DNA from: Chloroflexota bacterium
Lineage (GTDB): Bacteria; Chloroflexota; Anaerolineae; UBA4142
Assembly (NCBI GenBank): GCA_016223105.1
Contig: JACRPR010000210.1
Location: 1 to 40,179, forward strand
Length of the DNA: 40,179 bases
Direction of reading: 5' to 3'
The number at the start of each line of letters is the position of its first letter. The first letter of the stretch is position 1. Shown piece by piece: positions 17,001 to 23,672 of this stretch. Below the pieces are notes generated by a model, which was not told the origin of the DNA, did no database searches, and worked only from the letters and a program-made list of their open reading frames with translations. A program made the translations under genes and the position numbers.

Positions 17001-17283
17001 CGCCAAAATCCGGGAACTGGCGACGCAACGCCGCGACCAGGTATTCGAAAAAAATTTTCGGGTCGCCGTCGGACGCATCGAGCGCGTACCAACACACCGG
17101 GAGCGCGGTCTCGTGCGCGAAATCAATTAGCAAGGAGGTCTTGCCGTAACCCGCCGCCGCGGAGACGAGCAACAGTTTGCGTTCGATGTTTTCGTGGAGA
17201 AAATTAACCAAGCGCGGACGCGAGAGAAGTGTGTTGCGTTTGCCGGGGCGGAGAATTTTTGTTACTGCTGGCGGAGAATCCAA
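14086..17283 (-). CDS. STAND-NTPase transcriptional regulator with TPRs and C-terminal BTAD (SARP-type) domain
   Basis: The protein has 1065 aa from the TTG at 17283, which has AGAGGG 5 nt upstream; a TTG at 17307 is the alternative, and longer starts lie behind the promoter. The MalT-like NTPase has the P-loop AAAGYGKT (residues 42-49) and Walker B ILVLDDFHLI. The linker resembles LuxR-MalT proteins (GWITGILL, YRYHHLFQEFLWARL). A long TPR array spans roughly residues 400-770 (AIAMLELALPMLGDAA, ALDFWRRADNPLGLA and so on). The C-terminus carries an OmpR-type winged helix (SAATKELFFFLLAHPEG) and a bacterial transcriptional activation domain with more TPRs. Such proteins are signal-gated switches that oligomerise on ATP and an inducer. 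The first operon downstream (13826 onward) has a matching SARP-type repeat and is the obvious target. Confidence 0.9.
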   Translation of the reverse strand: MDSPPAVTKILRPGKRNTLLSRPRLVNFLHENIERKLLLVSAAAGYGKTSLLIDFAHETALPVCWYALDASDGDPKIFFEYLVAALRRQFPDFGARTRGLLENPATQRDAEVIVGTLVTEIYETIPTFFILVLDDFHLIEESEPVNQIVDTLLRLLPENAHLIIASRTLPAKLTLTRLVARQEVAGLGVNDLRFTAEEIRALVLQNFQTALTEPHARELAEHSEGWITGILLTTHSLWRGLFRDLVRLQGQPTNVFNYLMDEVFAQQPPALQKFLLESATLDQLSPALCAELLETRDAAEMLIALEQKNLFITRLDEEETWYRYHHLFQEFLWARLRETDADRWRALHQRAAAMFRARNAPDQVIAHLLRANLFDQAAPAIEQIAQATFAAGRWTTLAKWIDALPRQVVEQYPGLLISRGMIWADTGHSDHALQMFSSALMIYERAGDRGGAGRTLIKQAACRRSQGAYHEAIAMLELALPMLGDAARRDIADARRMIGISYGMLGEWDKCARELSSALELFTALDDDAAIALVHQDLGVAYRTLGNPNAPQHFARALDFWRRADNPLGLANTLNSIGVSQHRRGQSAQAIETLNEARAHAHRSGQLRVEALVLASLGDVYRDQADYAAAQDAYQTAFDTARQINEGFLITYGLNALGETFRLTGDLDMAERLIHQAIEQAESHRSSYELGLTITALGILCNAQSNPETATEHLTRAVELLERGGAQRDSARAHLHLAHARWLQREYREAGAHLKTAVDIGVRLSEDQFIVGDSKQLAPLIEYARAKKIGDGYWARALNQAHALPLAVAEPRAAPAKPRVSVRGFGTGQISIDDKPVTKSDWESAATKELFFFLLAHPEGQRKDQLLEELWGALPAAKANGVFHSTAWRLRRALLPDCLIYADGVYCINDAVELDFDIAHFEAAVRQAERAANDAERADAYRRALALYQGDYLEDCGSAWCVPIRSALAKNYLNTLLALADLVAQQQAFAEAITLYQRILAQDNYREDVYRALMHAQVRAGDRSGALATYQQCAQILQSELYLAPSAETQILFERILADDPALAH

Positions 17284-17317
17284 ATCTGCCCTCTGTTCCA
17301 GAACCAATCGCTTGATT

Positions 17318-17347
17318 ATTATAACACGACTCGCGCGGGCTTGCCAA
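17318..17347 (-). promoter_or_regulatory. Promoter of the STAND/BTAD regulator gene
   Basis: Minus strand: TTGGCA (17347-17342), an 18-bp spacer, then consensus TATAAT (17323-17318). The transcript would start near 17311, about 28 nt before the TTG start. Its -35 box occupies the same bases as the divergent dnaX -35 box. Confidence 0.65.
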
Positions 17348-17369
17348 AAATTCGCCTTGATGGTAAACT
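17341..17369 (+). promoter_or_regulatory. dnaX: Promoter of dnaX-ybaB-recR
   Basis: TTGCCA (17341-17346), a 17-bp spacer, then TAAACT (17364-17369) preceded by TGG (extended -10). The start is expected near 17376, giving a leader of about 55 nt. That leader contains an inverted repeat GAATCAAC/GTTGATTC around the palindrome GCGTGCACGC (about 17382-17411). The -35 box is shared with the divergent regulator promoter. Confidence 0.65.
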
Positions 17370-17430
17370 CGCGAATGAATGAATCAACGCGTGCACGCAT
17401 TGGTTGATTCGTTTGAAAGTTGGAGGATGA

Positions 17431-18996
17431 ATGCCCGCGCAAGCATTGTACTTGAAATATCGCCCTCGCACATTCGCCGAAGTTGAAGGGCAAGAGCATA
17501 TCACGACCACGTTGAAAAACGCGCTGGCATTGAATCGCATCGCGCACGCGTACCTCTTCACCGGTCCGCGCGGCACCGGCAAAACCACTTCAGCGCGTCT
17601 CCTCGCCAAAGCCGTCAACTGTTTGTCCGACGGCGATAAACCGTGTAACACTTGCGCGATCTGCGTCGCGATCAACGAAGATCGAATGTTGGATTTGATC
17701 GAGATCGACGCGGCGTCGAACACGAGCGTCGAAAACATTCGCGATCTGCGCGACAAGGTAGATTTTCGCCCGGGGCAAGCGCGCTACAAAGTGTACGTCA
17801 TTGACGAAGTGCATATGTTGTCCAACTCGGCGTTCAACGCGTTGTTGAAAACGCTCGAAGAGCCGCCGCCGCATGTGATTTTTATCCTCGCGACCACCGA
17901 CCCGCAAAAAATTCCCGCGACCGTGATCTCGCGCGTGCAACGTTTTGATTTCCGGCGTTTGACCTTACCGGAAATTATCGCGCGGCTGACCGAAATCGCG
18001 CAGAAAGAAAATTTACGCATCGAACCGGCAGCGATTGAATTGATCGCGCGCCAGGCGACCGGCGCGATGCGCGACGCAATCAGTTTGCTCGATCAACTCA
18101 CCGCGTACGGAAGCGATCAGATCACGCTCGCGCAAGTCGAGGGGTTGCTCGGCGCGGCATCGCAACGCATCGTCGGCGAAATCGTCGCGCAACTCGCGGA
18201 GAAAAATGTCGCGCGCGGACTCGCGTTGATCGCGAGCGCGGTAGACGCGGGCGCGGATCCGCGCCAACTCGGACGCGAGATCGTCGAGTATCTGCGCGGC
18301 TTACTGCTGATCAAAATGGGCGGCGAAGCCGCGTTGACGCTCACCGCCGAATCGCTTGCGGAAATGACGGAACGCACCGGACAATTCGCGGCGGAACAAA
18401 TTTTGCGCGCGATTCGTTTGTTCAATCAAGCCGGGTTTGAATTGCGCGCGAGCGCGCACCCAACCTTGCCGCTCGAAATCGCGTTCGTCGAAGCGACGCT
18501 CGAAGACCGCGTCGCGGTCGCGCCGGCGAGCGCGCCCAGCGCGCCTGCGCGCACCGCGCCGCCCGCATCGCGTCCGCCATTGCGCGCAGAAAATCCCGCG
18601 CCACAAATCGAAAGCGCGCCGACGGTCACCATCGCGATGGATGACGCGCTCACGGTCGAGTTGTTACAAACGCATTGGAACGATCTGCTCACCGAAATCG
18701 GCAAGTACAACAAAATCATCAAAGCGTTGTTGAAAGACGCGGAACCGATCGCGGTGGATGGCGATTTGATCACGTTTGGTTTTTATTATCAACATCACGC
18801 GGAACGTTTTGAAAAACAAGCCGATGGAAAACAGACGATTGAAAAAGCGTTGAACAAAATGTATAAACGCAAACTGCGCGTCAAGTGCGTGCTCTCGCCG
18901 AAAAAAGCGCGACTGAACGCGGTCGCGGAAGACCCGCTGATTCGCAACGCGGTAAGTCAATGGGGCGCGCAGATTACGGAAATTCATCATCCGTAG
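17431..18996 (+). CDS. dnaX: DNA polymerase III subunits gamma/tau
   Basis: The protein has 521 aa with GGAGG 5 nt before the ATG. This is the clamp-loader ATPase: the YRPRTFAEVEGQE start, P-loop GPRGTGKTT (about residues 45-53), a zinc site from Cys with CNTCAIC, Walker B YVIDEVHML, and sensor motif TTDPQKIPATVISR. Domain III ends near residue 355. The Ala/Pro-rich linker (about 360-400) is followed by a C-terminal domain that in tau contacts other replisome parts. It starts the conserved dnaX-ybaB-recR cluster. I saw no obvious slippery frameshift site for making a separate gamma, but did not examine this exhaustively. Confidence 0.96.
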   Translation: MPAQALYLKYRPRTFAEVEGQEHITTTLKNALALNRIAHAYLFTGPRGTGKTTSARLLAKAVNCLSDGDKPCNTCAICVAINEDRMLDLIEIDAASNTSVENIRDLRDKVDFRPGQARYKVYVIDEVHMLSNSAFNALLKTLEEPPPHVIFILATTDPQKIPATVISRVQRFDFRRLTLPEIIARLTEIAQKENLRIEPAAIELIARQATGAMRDAISLLDQLTAYGSDQITLAQVEGLLGAASQRIVGEIVAQLAEKNVARGLALIASAVDAGADPRQLGREIVEYLRGLLLIKMGGEAALTLTAESLAEMTERTGQFAAEQILRAIRLFNQAGFELRASAHPTLPLEIAFVEATLEDRVAVAPASAPSAPARTAPPASRPPLRAENPAPQIESAPTVTIAMDDALTVELLQTHWNDLLTEIGKYNKIIKALLKDAEPIAVDGDLITFGFYYQHHAERFEKQADGKQTIEKALNKMYKRKLRVKCVLSPKKARLNAVAEDPLIRNAVSQWGAQITEIHHP

Positions 18997-19014
18997 GGCA
19001 AATTTGAGTGTAAG

Positions 19015-19104
19015 GCAAATTTCCAATTTGCCCCTTTCGCAAATTTCCAATTTGCCTCTTTCGCAAATTTCCAATTTGCCCCTTTCGCAAATTGGAAATT
19101 TGCG
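19015..19104. repeat. Tandem 24-bp repeats plus inverted copy between dnaX and ybaB
   Basis: Three consecutive 24-bp units (19015-19038, 19039-19062, 19063-19086; unit 2 differs at one base) share the core GCAAATTTCCAATTTGC. They are followed by that core's exact complement (19087-19103), so the last copy can pair with any of the three. The array lies inside the dnaX-ybaB mRNA, just before the ybaB ribosome site. Confidence 0.9.
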
Positions 19105-19124
19105 CTACAGTTTCGGAGGAATAA

Positions 19125-19493
19125 ATGAGCAAACGAGGCGCGCCGCGTCCGGGCGGCGGCGGGATGCCGCGAATGAATTCTGGTGCGGCGCAAGACATTC
19201 TGCAATCGTTTCAGCAGAAAATGGCAGAGACGCAAGAATCGCTCGCGACGGAAAATGTACAAGTAACCGTTGGCGGCGGCGCGGTATTGGTCGTCATCAA
19301 CGGCAAGCAACAAATTCAATCCGTAAAAATTTCGGCGGACGCGATGAGCGCGGGCGATGTCGAAATGTTGCAAGATTTGATCGTCGCCGCGATGAACGAA
19401 GCGATTGATAAATCGCAACAACTTGCGGCGACTAAAATGAGTTCGGTCACCGGCGGACTCGGCTTGGGCAACTTGGGCGGACTGCTGGGCTAG
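19125..19493 (+). CDS. ybaB: YbaB/EbfC family nucleoid-associated protein
   Basis: The protein has 122 aa, with CGGAGG upstream of the ATG. After a Gly/Pro-rich N-terminal extension (residues 1-22) comes the typical YbaB core: MAETQESLATENVQVTVGGGAVLVVINGKQQIQSVKIS..., then DVEMLQDLIVAAMNEAIDKSQQ and a Gly/Leu-rich tail. YbaB proteins form dimers that bind DNA without strong sequence preference and are encoded with recR and dnaX in most bacteria. The 24-bp repeat array upstream may influence its expression relative to dnaX. Confidence 0.93.
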   Translation: MSKRGAPRPGGGGMPRMNSGAAQDILQSFQQKMAETQESLATENVQVTVGGGAVLVVINGKQQIQSVKISADAMSAGDVEMLQDLIVAAMNEAIDKSQQLAATKMSSVTGGLGLGNLGGLLG

Positions 19494-19494
19494 T

Positions 19495-19519
19495 CCGCAA
19501 ACCTGACTCAGGTTTGCGG
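19495..19519 (+). repeat. Hairpin immediately upstream of recR
   Basis: A 10-bp stem CCGCAAACCT/AGGTTTGCGG with loop GACTC begins 1 nt after the ybaB stop and ends 13 nt before the recR ATG, with no T run. The only ribosome-site candidate (GGGGA, 19517-19521) is partly in the stem, so it might modulate recR translation. Confidence 0.6.
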
Positions 19520-19532
19520 GGATTCAATTCTG

Positions 19533-20135
19533 ATGGATACGACCCCGCGCGCGGTAACGCGCTTGATCGAAGAATTTCATCGCTTGCCCGGCATCGGACC
19601 CAAGACCGCGCAACGACTGACGTTTTATTTGTTGCGCGCGCCGAAAGAGCAAGCGCAAGCATTGTCCGAAGCGTTGGCGCATTTGAAAGAGCGCATCACA
19701 ACGTGCGCGATCTGCGCGAACATCGCGGAGGAAAATCCGTGCGCGATTTGCCGGGACGATGGGCGCGATCGTTCGATTGTGTGCATCGTCGAAGAGCCGC
19801 TCGATGTGTTGGCGATTGAACGCACGCGCGAGTACCACGGTTTATATCACGTTTTGCACGGCGCGATTTCGCCGGTCGAAGGCATCGGACCCGATGATTT
19901 AAAAGTGGACGAACTGCTTCAGCGCATCAAACACAATCCTGGGATCATGGAACTCGTGCTTGCGACGAATCCAAATGTCGAAGGCGAAGCGACCGCGATG
20001 TATCTCGAACGACTCATCAAGCCGCTTGGCATTCGAATGACCCGGCTCGCGCGCGGTTTACCGATGGGCGGCGATCTCGAATACGCGGATGAAATTACGT
20101 TAACGCGCGCGCTCGAAGGACGCCGCGAAGTTTAA
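19533..20135 (+). CDS. recR: Recombination mediator RecR
   Basis: The protein has 200 aa, the standard length. The N-terminal helix-hairpin-helix is RLPGIGPKTAQRL (residues 17-29). The zinc finger is C-x2-C-x8-C-x2-C (TCAICANIAEENPCAIC), and the TOPRIM domain starts at IVCIVEEPLDVLAIE with the LATNPNVEGEATAMYL segment. The C-terminal Walker-B-like end is TRLARGLPMGGDLEYADEITL. RecR works with RecO (and RecF) to load RecA on SSB-coated single-stranded DNA. It is the last gene of the dnaX-ybaB-recR cluster. A repeat rather than a clear terminator follows. Confidence 0.96.
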   Translation: MDTTPRAVTRLIEEFHRLPGIGPKTAQRLTFYLLRAPKEQAQALSEALAHLKERITTCAICANIAEENPCAICRDDGRDRSIVCIVEEPLDVLAIERTREYHGLYHVLHGAISPVEGIGPDDLKVDELLQRIKHNPGIMELVLATNPNVEGEATAMYLERLIKPLGIRMTRLARGLPMGGDLEYADEITLTRALEGRREV

Positions 20136-20140
20136 TGACT

Positions 20141-20213
20141 GTCATTCTGAGCAAAGCGAACGCAAAGCGTCTCCCGCGTCCAAGTGGGGATTCTTCGCTT
20201 CGCTCGGAATGAC
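20141..20213. repeat. Dispersed palindrome of the TCATTCTGAGC/GCTCGGAATGA type
   Basis: Inverted arms rich in AAGCGAA (20141-20160 with 20191-20213) enclose about 30 nt. This palindrome type is common between genes of many environmental bacteria, and related CTTCGCTCC/GGAGCGAAG cores appear at 26284-26389 and inside mutL. Confidence 0.7.
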
Positions 20214-20227
20214 ACTATGGGAGAATT

Positions 20228-20929
20228 ATGCGACCCGCAAAAATTTTGGTGGTGGACGACGAACCGCATCTCGTCAAATTGGTGCGGACGAACTTGGAAG
20301 CGCAACATTACAAAGTCGTTTCCGCGATGGACGGACCGAGCGGACTCGCCGCGGTCGAGAAAGAAGGTCCCGACCTGGTCGTCCTCGATATTATGATGCC
20401 GGGAATGGACGGCTTTGACGTGCTCCAAAAAATTCGCGAGTTCTCGACGATCCCGGTGATTATGCTCACCGCAAAAGATCAAGATGTGGATGTGGTCAAG
20501 GGCTTGCATCTCGGCGCGGACGATTACGTGCGGAAACCGTTTAGCGTGCACGAATTGCTCGCGCGCGTCGAAGCGGTTCTGCGCCGCGCCGCGCCGAGCG
20601 AAGATGTGCAAGCGCGTCCGCCGTTCAAGTGCGACGATTTCGAAATGGATTTTCAACAACGCCACATCACCGTGCGCGGCAAAACGATCAAGGTCGGTCC
20701 GACCGAGTACAAACTTTTGTCGCAACTCGTTCAGAACGCGGGGCGCGTGATGTTGCACGCGGATTTGCTTCGCAAAGTGTGGGGACCCGAGTACGGCGGC
20801 GAGACCGAATACTTGCGCGTGTATATCAGTTATCTCCGCAACAAGATCGAAGAAGACCCGGCGCATCCGAAATATATTCTCACCGAACACGGGGTGGGGT
20901 ACTTGTTCAAACGCCCGGAAGCAACGTAA
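20228..20929 (+). CDS. OmpR-family response regulator
   Basis: The protein has 233 aa with GGGAG before the ATG. The receiver domain has the acidic pair D10-D11, phosphorylation site D54 (LVVLDIMMPG), the conserved Thr/Ala of MLTAKD and the Lys of VRKPF. The C-terminal winged helix (about residues 130-228) has TEYKLLSQLVQNAG and the YISYLRNKIEEDP recognition helix followed by GVGYLF. It should activate or repress promoters as a phosphorylated dimer. No kinase gene is adjacent. The solitary soluble kinase at 11813-12631 and an outside kinase are both possible partners. Confidence 0.93.
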   Translation: MRPAKILVVDDEPHLVKLVRTNLEAQHYKVVSAMDGPSGLAAVEKEGPDLVVLDIMMPGMDGFDVLQKIREFSTIPVIMLTAKDQDVDVVKGLHLGADDYVRKPFSVHELLARVEAVLRRAAPSEDVQARPPFKCDDFEMDFQQRHITVRGKTIKVGPTEYKLLSQLVQNAGRVMLHADLLRKVWGPEYGGETEYLRVYISYLRNKIEEDPAHPKYILTEHGVGYLFKRPEAT

Positions 20930-20933
20930 CGAA

Positions 20934-20984
20934 TTGGCGAGACCTGACAGCTTTTCGCGCAAGCGACCTGTCAGGTCTTGCCAA
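20934..20984. terminator. Palindrome after the response regulator, possible bidirectional terminator
   Basis: A 17-bp stem with one mismatch (20934-20950 with 20968-20984), core GACCTGACAG/CTGTCAGGTC. No long T run follows, so this may be a dispersed GACCTGACAG-type repeat that happens to separate the two genes. Confidence 0.5.
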
Positions 20985-21018
20985 CATCCCATAAAACCAA
21001 ATTCTTGAGGAGGAGCAA

Positions 21019-21456
21019 ATGATTCCTGAAACTGTTAGGCAAGAACTCGCCGGCGGATTTGCCGGTGAATCGCAAGCGAATCGCAAGTATCTGTTCTTTG
21101 CGAAAAAAGCGGAAGAAGAGATCAACTTTGCGCCGTCGGCTGAAGTCGCCGATCTGTTGAAAGAGGTCGCGGAATTGTTCCGCGAAACCGCAGAAGAAGA
21201 AACCGCGCATGCGTACGCGCACTTGGTCGCGATGGAAGGCGTTCACGACACGTTGGAAAATCTAAAGGTCGCGTTCGACGGTGAGACGTACGAGTACACG
21301 ACGATGTACCCCGCGTCGGTACAAGCCGCCAAAGCCGCGGGGCGCGAAGACATTGCGCGCCAATTCGAATCCACCTCGTCCGCGGAGAAACGCCACGCCG
21401 CGCGCTACGAGCGAATGATGCAACGCTTGAAAGAAGCGTACGCCCGCGCCAACTAA
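21019..21456 (+). CDS. Rubrerythrin, ferritin-like di-iron protein without rubredoxin domain
   Basis: The protein has 145 aa with GAGGAGGAG before the ATG. The four-helix di-iron core is visible: E17 in GGFAGESQANRKYL, the EEETAHAYAH ExxH pair (near residues 58-65), a mid-chain Glu in the TMYPASVQAA region, and the second ExxH in STSSAEKRHAARY. The usual C-terminal rubredoxin-type Cys4 iron domain is absent, so electrons must come from a separate donor. The protein probably reduces hydrogen peroxide in an anaerobe or microaerophile. The neighbouring GlpC-like Fe-S protein (21623) could be that donor, although a strong terminator lies between them. Confidence 0.9.
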   Translation: MIPETVRQELAGGFAGESQANRKYLFFAKKAEEEINFAPSAEVADLLKEVAELFRETAEEETAHAYAHLVAMEGVHDTLENLKVAFDGETYEYTTMYPASVQAAKAAGREDIARQFESTSSAEKRHAARYERMMQRLKEAYARAN

Positions 21457-21468
21457 TTTCGCTGATGC

Positions 21469-21508
21469 GTGGCGAGTAACGCGTCCCGCGTTGCTCGCCA
21501 CATTTTTT
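21469..21508 (+). terminator. Intrinsic terminator of the rubrerythrin gene
   Basis: A 14-bp stem with one G-T pair (21469-21482 with 21488-21501), a 5-nt loop, followed by ATTTTTT. Confidence 0.88.
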
Positions 21509-21516
21509 ATCGCGTC

Positions 21517-21588
21517 ATTGGAAATTAAAAGTTGGAGGTTGAAAGTTGGACGTTGGAACATTCCAACCTCCAACTTCCAATTTCCAAT
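21517..21588. repeat. TTGGA-rich inverted repeat
   Basis: Arms begin and end with ATTGGAAATT/AATTTCCAAT and contain GTTGGAGGTTG/CAACCTCCAAC. It is non-coding and low-complexity, and sits in the leader of the Fe-S protein gene. Confidence 0.65.
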
Positions 21589-21622
21589 GTCAGTGATCGC
21601 TGGTAGTGACAGGGTGAAAAAT

Positions 21623-22852
21623 ATGAGCACACCAACCGAACCAACCGTCTGGGGCGATCTCGACAAGCGGTTCAAGACCGACACGAAAAAATGTTATTAC
21701 TGCGGTATCTGCGAGCCGTTATGCCCCGCGTTCACGCCGTTGTTCAAATTATTGTCGCGCGAGTACGAAGAGCAGGGCGCGCCGGCAACGCGCGAAGAAT
21801 TCGGCGCGATTGCCGACCTCTGCTATTATTGCAAATTGTGTTTGCCCGCTTGCGGCATCGGCGTCAACTTTCCGCGCTTGATCCTGGATTACAAAATCGC
21901 GCGCGTCAAGGAACGCGGTCAGACATTGCAAAACACCTTGTTGATGAACCAGGAATTGATCGGCAAGCTGAGCAGTCCGGTCGCGCCCATCGCGAATTGG
22001 GCGTTGGCGAATGGGTTGAATCGCCGCGTGATGGAATTTGTCGTCGGGATCGATCATCGCCGGACGATGCCGAAAATCGCGGGCGAACCGTTTCCGCGCT
22101 GGTTCAAAAATCATCCGCCGAAAAAAGGCGCGGGGACGCGCAAGGTTGCGATTTTTTCCGGTTGCTTTACCGATTATTATGATCCGGCAGTCGGCATCGC
22201 GGCAGTGAAGGTGTTGGAACGCAACGGCGTCGAGATGATTTATCCGCAACAACGTTGCTGTGGCATTCCGATGTTGAGCGAGGGCTCGCTCGACAAGGCG
22301 CTCGAAAATTTCAAAGCGAACATTAGTGTTCTCGCGCCGCTCGCGAAAGAGGGGTACACGATTGTCGCGCTCGATGGTCCGTGCGCGATGACGTTCCGCC
22401 AAGAGGTGCCGCAATTTCTCGGCACCGAAGACGCGCGCAATGTGGGCTTTCGCGTGCGCGACATCAATCAGTACTTGAGCGAAATGTTCAAGCGTGGCGA
22501 ACTCGACACGAATTTCAACCCGGTCGAAGGCACGGTCGCGTATCACGCGTCATGCGCGGCAAAACTGCAACGGATCGAAACTGCCGGGTTCGATCTGCTC
22601 AAGTTGATCCCCGGTCTCACGGTCGCGCGCGTGGACAAGGGCTGTTGCGGGTTCGACGGCACGTTCGGTTTCAAAAAGCAAACGTTCGATCTCGCGAACC
22701 AGGTCGGCGCGGAATTGTTCGCGTGGGTGAAATCCACCAACGCGCAGGAAGCGATCACCGATTGCCCGTTGTGTAAAGTGCAAATCGCGGACGGCGCACA
22801 CGTTCGCACCGCGCATCCAGTTGAGGTGATCGCACGGGCGTATGGGTTTTGA
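21623..22852 (+). CDS. GlpC-like two-[4Fe-4S], two-CCG-domain oxidoreductase subunit
   Basis: The protein has 409 aa from the ATG at 21623, which has AGGGTG 7 nt upstream; the frame extends upstream only through repeat DNA. Two ferredoxin-type cluster motifs are present: CYYCGICEPLCP (near residue 21) and CYYCKLCLPACG (near residue 63). Two Cys-rich CCG domains follow, with RCCGIPML and GCCGFDGTFGF as the core pairs and single Cys in FSGCFTDYY and YHASCAAKLQ. This is the layout of GlpC and of heterodisulfide-reductase-like electron carriers. No GlpA or GlpB is present, so it is more likely a generic electron-transfer subunit, possibly feeding the upstream rubrerythrin. Confidence 0.88.
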   Translation: MSTPTEPTVWGDLDKRFKTDTKKCYYCGICEPLCPAFTPLFKLLSREYEEQGAPATREEFGAIADLCYYCKLCLPACGIGVNFPRLILDYKIARVKERGQTLQNTLLMNQELIGKLSSPVAPIANWALANGLNRRVMEFVVGIDHRRTMPKIAGEPFPRWFKNHPPKKGAGTRKVAIFSGCFTDYYDPAVGIAAVKVLERNGVEMIYPQQRCCGIPMLSEGSLDKALENFKANISVLAPLAKEGYTIVALDGPCAMTFRQEVPQFLGTEDARNVGFRVRDINQYLSEMFKRGELDTNFNPVEGTVAYHASCAAKLQRIETAGFDLLKLIPGLTVARVDKGCCGFDGTFGFKKQTFDLANQVGAELFAWVKSTNAQEAITDCPLCKVQIADGAHVRTAHPVEVIARAYGF

Positions 22853-22884
22853 AATTGTAGACCGAATCACGCGCGCCTTATAGA

Positions 22885-22951
22885 GGACACAGATTAACAC
22901 TGATGAACACTGATTTTTTAAATCTGTGTTGATCTGTGTTAATCTGTGTCC
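22885..22951. terminator. Large imperfect hairpin between convergent genes
   Basis: About 32-bp arms (GGACACAGATTAACAC and complement) around a T-rich centre, with a few mismatches. It is located between the Fe-S protein and the convergent response regulator. It belongs to the ACAGATT repeat family and can plausibly stop transcription in both directions. Confidence 0.6.
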
Positions 22952-22979
22952 AATCGTCTGTTTTTAATTGGTTTGTCTA

Positions 22980-23672
22980 TTACGCGTGTTTTTCGAAACG
23001 ATACCCTTGTTCGCGTTCGGTAAAAATGTACCGCGGGCGATGCGGCGTCTCGCCCAATTTTTTTCGCAAGTGCGAGATGACGACTTTGAGATAACTAAAC
23101 GTGTTTTCGACGCCATCGCCCCAACCGTGTTTGAGCAACGCCTGCCGCGAGACCGCGCGCCCGGCGTGCCGCACCAAGTACTCGAGCACGCGCCACTCGG
23201 TCGGCGTCAGTTCGACCGATTTGTTCCGCACCAATAGTTTGTGCCCCTCAAAATCAATCAAAATCCGTTCGTCTTGATACACGCGCGCGCCCAGACCCGC
23301 CGCTTGATGCGCGCGCCGCAAAATCGCGCGGATGCGCGCGATCAACTCGCTATTGCTAAACGGTTTCGTAATGTAATCGTCCGCGCCATCATTCAACCGC
23401 GCGACCTTTTCCTTGTCGCCGCCCAATGCCGTCATCATCATAATCGGCACCGCTGACATCAGCCGCAACTCGCGACACAATTCGCGCCCGTCTTTGATCG
23501 GCAACAGAATATCCAACAAAATCAAATCGGGTTGACAGTTGTACGCCAACCGCAAACATTCCACGCCATCGCGCGCGTGAATCGGCACGAATCCTTCCTC
23601 CTCCAACAACACGGTTAGCACATGACTGATCGCCGGATCATCATCCACCACCAGGATCGTTTCTTTTTTCAT
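22980..23672 (-). CDS. OmpR-family response regulator paired with the multi-sensor kinase
   Basis: The protein has 230 aa from the ATG at 23672. That ATG overlaps the kinase stop by ATGA, so translation is coupled; the longer upstream frame lies inside the kinase gene. Receiver: acidic residues D10-D12, phosphorylation site D54 (LILLDILLP), MMTALGG, and Lys in ITKPFSNSEL. C-terminal winged helix: TPTEWRVLEYLVRHAG and SYLKVVISHLRKKLGE ending in EQGYRFEK. It should be the output of the kinase encoded directly upstream. Target genes are unknown. Confidence 0.94.
   Translation of the reverse strand: MKKETILVVDDDPAISHVLTVLLEEEGFVPIHARDGVECLRLAYNCQPDLILLDILLPIKDGRELCRELRLMSAVPIMMMTALGGDKEKVARLNDGADDYITKPFSNSELIARIRAILRRAHQAAGLGARVYQDERILIDFEGHKLLVRNKSVELTPTEWRVLEYLVRHAGRAVSRQALLKHGWGDGVENTFSYLKVVISHLRKKLGETPHRPRYIFTEREQGYRFEKHA

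Noticed and set aside
19015..19104. Possible CRISPR array (three 24-bp repeats)
   Set aside because: The units are directly adjacent with no unique spacers and end in an inverted copy; no cas genes are nearby.
20141..20213. Hairpin after recR considered as its terminator
   Set aside because: Long imperfect arms without a T run, and the sequence matches a dispersed repeat type; termination cannot be supported.
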